Part shown: positions 58,513-64,000 of the stretch, piece after piece | How positions within the stretch are numbered: the stretch's first letter is position 1 | How the letters are laid out: each line of letters starts with the position of its first letter | Assembly: GCF_030817415.1 (NCBI RefSeq) | Contig: NZ_JAUSZI010000002.1 | Span: 2,728,001 to 2,792,000, forward strand | Source of the DNA: Streptomyces umbrinus | GTDB taxonomy: Bacteria > Actinomycetota > Actinomycetes > Streptomycetales > Streptomycetaceae | Direction: 5' to 3' | DNA length: 64,000 bases | Translations under genes and position numbers: made by a program | Notes under the pieces: model-generated | The model's database searches: none | What the model was told of the DNA's origin: nothing | The model's input: the letters and a program-made list of their open reading frames with translations, nothing else

Positions 58513-58580
58513 GGAACCGACGCCTCTTCAGAACCGACTGCTCATCGGAACCGAGCGCCCCTCAGAACTGGGTGCTCCGC
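58513..58580 (-). repeat. 17-bp tandem repeat, four copies
   Basis: Consecutive 17-base units on the plus strand: GGAACCGACGCCTCTTC, AGAACCGACTGCTCATC, GGAACCGAGCGCCCCTC, AGAACTGGGTGCTCCGC. They fill the gap between the aminotransferase and PucR genes and extend into the last codons of the aminotransferase. The 17-base period is not a multiple of 3. Confidence 0.75.
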
Positions 58581-59887
58581 AGAGCGCGCTCCAGGATCGC
58601 GGCGCCCTCCTCGGCCTCCGCGACGGTGAGCGACAGCGGTGGGGCGATGCGCAGGACGCTGGTGTTGTGGCCACCGCCCTTGCCGATCAGCAGGCCGTCC
58701 TCGCGGGCCGCTTCGAGCACGGCGGCGGCCGCGTCCGGGTCCGCCTGGTCGGTGCCGGGCTTCACCAGCTCGATGCCGATCATGAGACCGCGGCCCCTGA
58801 CCTCCCGTACGCCCGGCAGTTGGGCCGCGATGGCCCTCAGCCGCTCGATGAGCAGGCCGCCGACGCGGCGGGCGTTGCCCTGGAGGTCGTGTTCCAGGAG
58901 GTAGGTGAGGTTGGCGAGGCCCGCGGCCATGGTGATCTGGGTGCCGCCGAACGTCGAGATGGAGTTGGAGTCCAGGCAGTTCATGACCTCGGCGCGGGCG
59001 ACGACGCCGCCGATGGACATGCCGTTGCCGATGCCCTTGGCGAAGGTGAGTATGTCCGGCGGACCGTTCTGGCCGTGTGCCTGCCAGCCCCAGAAGTTGT
59101 CGCCGGTCCTGCCCCAGCCGGTCTGCACCTCGTCGGCGATCCAGAGGATGCCGCGCTCCTGGAGGACCTCGCGGAACGCCGCGTACAGGCCGTCCGGCGG
59201 TGCGGTGAAACCGCCGACTCCCTGGATGGGTTCGGCGATCAGGGCCGCGGGCGGGCGGACGTGGCCGAGCAGGTCCTCCAGGTCGGCGACGCAGGCCGCG
59301 ATGAAGCCGGCGTCGTCGAGATCGGCGTACGGGCCGCGGGTGCGGACGCCGCCGTGCACGTAGAGCGTCTGGAGGGGCGAGAGGCTGGTCGGCGACCAGC
59401 CCTTGTTGCCGGTGATGCCGACCGAGGTGAACGAGCGGCCGTGGTAGCTGTTGCGCATCGCCAGGATCTGGTTGCTGCGGCGGTACGCGGTGGCCAGCAG
59501 CAGGGCCGTGTCGTTGGCCTCCGTGCCGGAGGTCGTGAAGAACACGCGCGCGTCCGGGATGCCCGAGAGCCTGGCGATCCGCTCGGCCAGGTCCACCATG
59601 GGCCGGTTGAGATACAGCGTGGAGGAGTGGATGATCCGGCCGGCCTGCTCGCTGACGGCCTTCGTCACCTCGGGCAGGGCGTGCGCGGTCATCGTGGTGA
59701 GGATGCCGCCGAAGAAGTCGAGGTACTTGTTGCCCTCGGCGTCCCAGACGTGGCGGCCCTCGCCGTGGGTGAGCTCGATCGGGTCGGCGTAGTAGACGGC
59801 CAGCCAGTCGGGGAGGACGGACTGGTGGCGCTGGTACAGGTGCTTGGCCGAGCCGTTGGCCTGGCCCTGGGAGGCGTCTGTCGTCAC
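58562..59887 (-). CDS. Class III aminotransferase, probable beta-alanine/4-aminobutyrate type
   Basis: 441 residues. PLP-binding K284 in TFAKGIGNG, D252 in IADEVQTGWGRTG, and SGTEANDTA early. Class III enzymes of this type move omega-amino groups to pyruvate or 2-oxoglutarate. Here beta-alanine or 3-aminoisobutyrate from pyrimidines is the natural substrate (inference from context). GTG 59887 overlaps the amidohydrolase 2 stop (GTGA). The end of the gene contains part of a 17-bp repeat array. Confidence 0.9.
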   Translation of the reverse strand: MTTDASQGQANGSAKHLYQRHQSVLPDWLAVYYADPIELTHGEGRHVWDAEGNKYLDFFGGILTTMTAHALPEVTKAVSEQAGRIIHSSTLYLNRPMVDLAERIARLSGIPDARVFFTTSGTEANDTALLLATAYRRSNQILAMRNSYHGRSFTSVGITGNKGWSPTSLSPLQTLYVHGGVRTRGPYADLDDAGFIAACVADLEDLLGHVRPPAALIAEPIQGVGGFTAPPDGLYAAFREVLQERGILWIADEVQTGWGRTGDNFWGWQAHGQNGPPDILTFAKGIGNGMSIGGVVARAEVMNCLDSNSISTFGGTQITMAAGLANLTYLLEHDLQGNARRVGGLLIERLRAIAAQLPGVREVRGRGLMIGIELVKPGTDQADPDAAAAVLEAAREDGLLIGKGGGHNTSVLRIAPPLSLTVAEAEEGAAILERALRSTQF

Positions 59888-60726
59888 GGCTGCACCAGCC
59901 CTTCGTACGCGTCGGGGCGACGGTCCCGGTAGAAGGCCCACTGCCGGCGGACCTCCTCGATCAGGTCGAAGTCGAGGTCGCGGACGACGAGTTCCTCGCT
60001 CTTGTCGCTCGCGGTCTCGCCGACGAACTGGCCTCGCGGGTCGACGAAGTACGACGTCCCGTAGAAGTCGTTGTCCCCGTACTCCTCCTCGCCGACACGG
60101 TTGATCGCGGCGATGTAGTACTCGTTCGCGACGGCCGCGGCGGGCTGCTCCAGCTGCCAGAGGTGGGAGGACAGACCGCGGGAGGTCGCCGACGGATTGT
60201 AGACGAGCTGCGCGCCGTTCAGACCGAGCTGACGCCAGCCCTCCGGGAAGTGCCGGTCGTAGCAGATGTAGACGCCGACCTTGCCGACCACGGTGTCGAA
60301 GACGGGCCAGCCGAGGTTGCCCGGTTTGAAGTAGTACTTCTCCCAGAAGCCCTTGACCTGGGGGATGTGGTGCTTGCGGTACTTGCCGAGGTACGTGCCG
60401 TCGGCGTCGATCACCGCCGCCGTGTTGAAGTAGAAGCCGGACTGTTCGACCTCGAAGACCGGGACCACCACGACCATGCCGGTCTCGCGGGCGAGCTCCC
60501 GCATACGGGTGACGGTGGGGCCGTCCGGTACCGGTTCCGCCCAGCGGTAGTGCTCCGGCTCCTGGACCTGGCAGAAGTAGGGGGCGTTGAAGACTTCCTG
60601 GAATCCGATGATCTTCGCACCCTGACGGGCCGCCTCGCGGGCGTGCTCCTCGTGCTTGGCGACCATGGATGCGGTGTCGCCGGTCCAGGTGGCCTGGACC
60701 AGAGCGGCGCGTACGACGTTGGCCAT
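59884..60726 (-). CDS. N-carbamoyl-beta-alanine amidohydrolase-like (nitrilase superfamily), paralogue 2
   Basis: 280 residues, colinear without gaps with the protein at 55874-56716, and with the same triad E44, K118, C155. Both share long identical stretches such as LWQLEQPAAAVANEY and NDFYGTSYFVDP. Co-translated with the aminotransferase. The first gene of this strand's cluster, with AAGGAG before the ATG and an inverted repeat upstream. Differences cluster at 15-80 and near the C terminus, so substrates may differ. Confidence 0.9.
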   Translation of the reverse strand: MANVVRAALVQATWTGDTASMVAKHEEHAREAARQGAKIIGFQEVFNAPYFCQVQEPEHYRWAEPVPDGPTVTRMRELARETGMVVVVPVFEVEQSGFYFNTAAVIDADGTYLGKYRKHHIPQVKGFWEKYYFKPGNLGWPVFDTVVGKVGVYICYDRHFPEGWRQLGLNGAQLVYNPSATSRGLSSHLWQLEQPAAAVANEYYIAAINRVGEEEYGDNDFYGTSYFVDPRGQFVGETASDKSEELVVRDLDFDLIEEVRRQWAFYRDRRPDAYEGLVQP

Positions 60727-60759
60727 GAGCTGCTCCTTCGACGGGACGTCAGAGAGCTT

Positions 60760-60784
60760 CTACGCCCGTAGATGGTGGGCGTAG
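60760..60784. promoter_or_regulatory. Inverted repeat upstream of amidohydrolase 2
   Basis: CTACGCCC-N9-GGGCGTAG, perfect 8-bp arms, 34-58 bases before the start codon. Could be an operator or a leader hairpin. Confidence 0.4.
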
Positions 60785-60930
60785 AGCCCCGAAAGTAAGC
60801 GGAGGCGCTGCGCTGGGCAAGACCATCGTCGTTAACCGGCTGAGTCGATCTTGTTTCCTACCCCTGTGGGTTAGCGAGGGGGGTGGGGGTGGGTGACGGT
60901 GAGTGGGTGAGTGCCGGTAGTCGTGGGCTG

Positions 60931-60953
60931 GTCGCGCAGTTCCCCGCGCCCCT
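60931..60953 (+). repeat. GTTCCCCGCGCCCC intergenic repeat
   Basis: GTCGCGCAGTTCCCCGCGCCCCT, 20 bases before the stop of the next minus-strand gene. The remaining 60785-60930 stretch is G-rich (GGGGGTGGGGGTGGGTGA) and holds no gene. Confidence 0.8.
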
Positions 60954-60971
60954 GTAGGTGGGCCGGGGCCG

Positions 60972-62537
60972 TCAAGCCGTGTAGCCCGCCACCCTCAGGG
61001 CGTGGATCAGGTCCCAGTGGCGTTGTTGTGAGACGTGGCGGGCCGCTTCGAGGAGGAGGGGGATGAGGCGGGGCGGGTCGGTCTCGACGCTGCGGGCGGC
61101 CTCTTCGGGGGTGCGGATGCGGACGTACGCGTCGAGGAGGGCCCGGACCTCGCGGTGGCGGTCCTCGCCGACCAGGCCCAGTACGGCCTCGCCTATTTCC
61201 GGGGCGGGGCGCACGACGCCCTGGCGGAGCATCTGGTCGCCGTCCGCGGTGCGTCCCGCCACCGCGAGCGCGTCGGCGGCGGCTACCAGGCGGTCGGCGG
61301 GCAGGGAGGCGGCCTCCCAGAGGAGGGTGGCCCAGTCGGCGCCCAGGCCCGCGCGGTGGAGCTCGGCGGCGAGGAGCGGGAAACGGGCGGCGGGCCAGTA
61401 CGCGGCCTCGACGAGCAGGGCGTGCGCCTCACCGCTGTGGCCCTCGCGCCGCAGCCGGACGAGTCGCTCGACGGTCTGGACGGTGGTCCGGCGCGCCTCG
61501 TCGTCCAGGGGCTCACGCCGCGCCTTCGGCCGCGCGGGCTCCTCGGCGACTCCGGCGAAGCGGGCCCCGCGCAGCGTGGGCTCCGCGGTGGACGGCACGG
61601 GCATGGCCGGTACGGCAGCCGCGATGGCGTCCTCGTCCATCATCCCGGCGAACCGGGCGCTGCCGCGCGCACGGCGCTTCGAGCGCTGCTTGGGGGCGCG
61701 GGCCTTGGCGGGCTCGGGAGGCTCGGGGGCGGCCGCCTCGTCCTCCTGGGCGGCCGTGGGGCGCGGCGAGGCCCCGGGGGCGGGTGCCGCGGCCTGCCAG
61801 CCGCTCTCGGCCGCCTGTCTGGCGGCCTCCCCGGCGGCCCGGTCCGCGGACGCGTCGCGCCAGAGGTCCGGCCAGTCGTCCTCGTCCGGTGCGGGGCGCT
61901 GCGGGCCCCCGCGCCCCGTGGACGGCCCGCCGCTCCCGCCGGCGCTCCGGGGCTCCTCGTCCCAGAAGACGTCGGTGCCGATCTCGCCGGGCGGGATGGT
62001 CAGCGCTCCCTGCGCCCGGCCGCCTACCGCGCGCCGGTCCAACTCGTCCATGCGGGAGCGGAGTTCGGCACAGCGGGCCGTCGCGCGGTCGTGGTCGTCG
62101 CGGGCCCAGGCCAGGTCGATGCGGTAGGACTCGGCCTCTTCCGGGCCGGTGGCCGTACGCAGTGAGCGGCCGAGCTCGGAGAGCCGTTCGGCGGCGTAGC
62201 GCTGTTCGCGGAGCATGACGTCGAGGCGGTCACCGAGGGCGTCGCGGCCACCGGGCCGCCCGTCGTACGCGGCGAGGGACGCGCCGTGCAGCGCCCGCGC
62301 CCGGTCGGACTCCTGGGCGGCGGCACGGTCGCCGAACTCCGCGGCGACATCCTGGAGGAGCGCCTGCACGACGTCCCAGGGCGGTACCTCCGTACCGTCC
62401 AGACAGGCCCGCATCCCCTCGGGGTCGCGCTGCCAGAACACGCCGCACCAGCCGCCGCCCTGGTCGAGCCGGGACAGCAGTCCATTGAGATATTGCGCGA
62501 ACTCCCGCACCTGGCCCGGGAGTTGTTCCACCGCCAT
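60972..62537 (-). CDS. Large hypothetical protein with low-complexity centre
   Basis: 521 residues, not matched to a named family. The N-terminal domain (about 1-170) begins MAVEQLPGQVREFAQYLNGL, contains WCGVFWQRDPEGMRACLDG and a coiled-coil-like stretch rich in Arg/Glu/Asp. A Pro/Ala/Glu/Lys-rich disordered centre (about 180-350) includes KQRSKRRARGSARFAG and a second RGARFAG copy. The C-terminal third is alpha-helical with Ala/Leu/Arg repeats (LVRLRREGHSGEAHALLVEAA). No signal or membrane segment. GTG 62546 is an alternative start. Confidence 0.75.
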   Translation of the reverse strand: MAVEQLPGQVREFAQYLNGLLSRLDQGGGWCGVFWQRDPEGMRACLDGTEVPPWDVVQALLQDVAAEFGDRAAAQESDRARALHGASLAAYDGRPGGRDALGDRLDVMLREQRYAAERLSELGRSLRTATGPEEAESYRIDLAWARDDHDRATARCAELRSRMDELDRRAVGGRAQGALTIPPGEIGTDVFWDEEPRSAGGSGGPSTGRGGPQRPAPDEDDWPDLWRDASADRAAGEAARQAAESGWQAAAPAPGASPRPTAAQEDEAAAPEPPEPAKARAPKQRSKRRARGSARFAGMMDEDAIAAAVPAMPVPSTAEPTLRGARFAGVAEEPARPKARREPLDDEARRTTVQTVERLVRLRREGHSGEAHALLVEAAYWPAARFPLLAAELHRAGLGADWATLLWEAASLPADRLVAAADALAVAGRTADGDQMLRQGVVRPAPEIGEAVLGLVGEDRHREVRALLDAYVRIRTPEEAARSVETDPPRLIPLLLEAARHVSQQRHWDLIHALRVAGYTA

Positions 62538-62698
62538 TGCCTTCACCCCACGCCAGACTGGAGTACTCCGGTTCGATAGAAAACACCGTTCGTGTTACGG
62601 AATGGCTACAACGAGTTTTCGACCCGGACGCAGAGTGCGGTTACTGACCCGGAACGTGACGTGAGGCGCCCCGGACTTGACGCGGCGTCATCCGCGCG

Positions 62699-62950
62699 TC
62701 ACGCCGGGGTGAGCGCACAGCTGCCCGCGATCTCGTCCATCGAGAGGCAAAGCACCCGCGCCAGCGCGGCCACCGTGAAGAAGGCGGGGGTCGGCGCGCG
62801 GCCGGTCTCGATCTTGCGGAGGGTCTCGGCGGAGATGCCCGCGCTCGCGGCGATCTCCACCATGCTGCGGCCGCCGCGGGCCTCACGCAGCAGCTTGCCG
62901 AGCCGCTCGCCGCGTTCGTGCTCTTCGGGGGTCAGCGGGGTTCGCACCAT
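62699..62950 (-). CDS. XRE-type helix-turn-helix regulator
   Basis: 83 residues, essentially one Cro/CI-type DNA-binding domain: LGKLLREARGGRSMVEIAA, SAGISAETLRKIETGRAPTP, AALARVLCLSMDEIA. Small dimeric repressors like this often control the divergent neighbour, here map. TATTAG lies about 9 bases before the ATG and there is no Shine-Dalgarno. Confidence 0.88.
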   Translation of the reverse strand: MVRTPLTPEEHERGERLGKLLREARGGRSMVEIAASAGISAETLRKIETGRAPTPAFFTVAALARVLCLSMDEIAGSCALTPA

Positions 62951-62959
62951 GCGCCCACC

Positions 62960-63032
62960 CTAATACCGGCGACCGTTATTTGAATAGGAGGGCGAGGCCG
63001 GCACCCACGCCTCGACCGGTATAGTAATTGGC
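62960..63032. promoter_or_regulatory. Divergent XRE/map promoter region
   Basis: CTAATACCGG near the XRE start (62960-62969) and CCGGTATAGTAAT near map (63016-63028) are inverted copies of each other, a likely shared operator. TATAGT (63020-63025) is a strong -10 only 7 bases before the map ATG, with no ribosome-binding site, so map is probably leaderless; no good -35 is seen. Confidence 0.5.
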
Positions 63033-63800
63033 ATGGTGGAACTGAAGACGGACACGTCTATCGACGCGATGTACGAAGCGGGCCAGATCGTGGCCCGGGC
63101 CCTCACGGCGGTGCGGGAGGCCGCCGGCGTGGGCGTCTCGCTCCTGGAACTGGACGAGGTCGCGCACCAGGTCCTGCGGGACGCGGGCGCGGGCTCCCCC
63201 TTCCTCGGCTACCGGCCCTCCTTCGCTCCCGTGCCCTTCCCGGCCGTCATCTGCGCCTCCGTGAACGACGCGATCGTGCACGGCATCCCGACCGGCTACC
63301 GGCTGCGCGACGGCGACCTGGTCTCGATCGACTTCGGCGCCGAGCTCGGCGGCTGGGTGGGCGACTCGGCGATCAGCTTCGTGGTCGGCACACCGCGCCC
63401 CGCCGACCTGCACCTCGTCGAGACCGCAGAGCGGGCCCTCGCGGCGGGCATCGAGGCGGCCGTCGTCGGCAACCGCATCGGCGACATCGCGCACGCGATC
63501 GGCACGGTGTGCCGCGCGGCGGGGTACGGCATCCCGGACGGCTTCGGCGGCCACGGAATAGGCCGCCGTATGCACGAGGACCCGCCCGTGCCGAACGAGG
63601 GGCGGCCCGACCGCGGCCTGCCCCTCCGGCACGGCATGGCCCTCGCCATCGAGCCCATGCTCATCGCCGGCGGCACCGACGAGTACCACGCCGCCGCCGA
63701 TGGCTGGACCCTCCGCACGAACGACGGGACCCGAGCGGCCCACGCGGAGCACACGGTGGCCATCACGGACGCGGGGCCGCGCATCCTGACGGCCCGCTGA
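63033..63800 (+). CDS. map: Type I methionine aminopeptidase
   Basis: 255 residues, pita-bread fold. All five metal ligands are visible: D100 (SIDFGA), D111 (GDSAIS), H174 (GGHGIG), E207 (AIEPML) and E239 (AEHTVA), with the substrate His H83 in DAIVHGIP. It removes N-terminal Met from new proteins. Probably a second, regulated copy, since streptomycetes usually carry another map near the ribosomal protein genes; it is divergent from an XRE regulator. Confidence 0.93.
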   Translation: MVELKTDTSIDAMYEAGQIVARALTAVREAAGVGVSLLELDEVAHQVLRDAGAGSPFLGYRPSFAPVPFPAVICASVNDAIVHGIPTGYRLRDGDLVSIDFGAELGGWVGDSAISFVVGTPRPADLHLVETAERALAAGIEAAVVGNRIGDIAHAIGTVCRAAGYGIPDGFGGHGIGRRMHEDPPVPNEGRPDRGLPLRHGMALAIEPMLIAGGTDEYHAAADGWTLRTNDGTRAAHAEHTVAITDAGPRILTAR

Positions 63801-63849
63801 CCGCCCGCCGCTCCTCGGCCGGCGCCTCACGGCTCCGACGGCCCGCGGC

Positions 63850-64000
63850 CTACGGCGCCGGCCGCACCACCATCGCCGACCCGCCGCCCCGGCGTACGGT
63901 CTCGGCCGCCGCCAGCCACTTGCCGTTCGGCAGGCGTTGGACGCCGGTCGCCGCGCCGATCTCCGGGTTCTGGCGGAAGCCGTGGCCGAGAGACTCCAGC
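63850..64000 (-). CDS. C-terminal end of a second gamma-glutamyltransferase (5' part outside window)
   Basis: Minus-strand frame entering from the right and stopping at a TAG at 63850-63852. The 49 visible residues, LESLGHGFRQNPEIGAATGVQ and KWLAAAETVRRGGGSAMVV, match the usual end of the small subunit of gamma-glutamyltransferases. No catalytic residue is in view. The 48 bases between map and this gene hold no other feature. Confidence 0.75.
   Translation of the reverse strand, partial: LESLGHGFRQNPEIGAATGVQRLPNGKWLAAAETVRRGGGSAMVVRPAP

Noticed and set aside
58513..58580. 17-bp repeats considered as a CRISPR array
   Set aside because: Units are contiguous with no unique spacers and no cas genes are in the window.

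Overview
The window is chromosomal DNA from a Streptomyces or very close relative. The evidence is very high GC with strong G/C third-codon bias, GTG/TTG starts, many 4-base stop/start overlaps, genes with a -10 hexamer exactly 6 bases before the start codon (leaderless type), and a complete ccr/ethylmalonyl-CoA locus in the arrangement typical of streptomycetes. No rRNA, tRNA, CRISPR array, phage or transposase gene was seen. All functions are read from sequence; no database search was run.

Layout. 1-4.2 kb: end of a probable alpha/beta hydrolase, RidA, a GNAT acetyltransferase, a PAS histidine kinase, a NarL-type response regulator and a HEAT-repeat protein. 4.5-15.9 kb: central carbon and lipid block, with a tandem 3-hydroxyacyl-CoA dehydrogenase, a TetR regulator, then ccr, ethylmalonyl-CoA mutase, malyl-CoA lyase, a MaoC hydratase and an acyl-CoA dehydrogenase (together a full route from crotonyl-CoA to glyoxylate plus propionyl-CoA), followed by psd and pssA. 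16-22.5 kb: a translationally coupled five-gene branched-chain-amino-acid-type ABC importer, divergent from a PucR-type regulator across a perfect 18-bp palindrome. 22.7-29 kb: glycerate kinase, a small secreted protein, a run of ADP-ribose/NAD-related genes (DraG-like hydrolase, NUDIX, sirtuin), and an alkylation-repair pair (Ogt and Ada-AlkA). 29-37.5 kb: one giant gene for a self-contained, monomodular type I polyketide synthase with its own acyl-activating ligase and thioesterase. 37.7-51.4 kb: a GH2 beta-galactosidase with an embedded LamG-like domain, a macro-domain protein, a phytoene-dehydrogenase-like oxidoreductase, an inositol-monophosphatase-like enzyme, gamma-glutamyltransferase, a DUF4232-type lipoprotein, a second two-component system with strong operator-like repeats, an AhpD-like protein and a secreted protein. 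51.5-60.7 kb: a reductive-type pyrimidine catabolism cluster (NCS1 permease, LLM flavin/F420 oxidoreductase, dihydropyrimidinase, two paralogous carbamoyl-beta-alanine amidohydrolases, a PucR regulator and a class III aminotransferase). 61-64 kb: a long uncharacterised protein, an XRE regulator, a methionine aminopeptidase and the 3' end of a second gamma-glutamyltransferase.

Most noteworthy: the orphan ligase-ACP-KS-AT-DH-KR-ACP-TE synthase with an iron-box-like half site upstream; a pyrimidine cluster that lacks a classical dihydropyrimidine dehydrogenase but carries an LLM oxidoreductase instead; two intergenic palindromic elements of identical 211-bp length and identical 20-bp ends but different interiors; and several near-perfect operator palindromes in divergent promoter regions.
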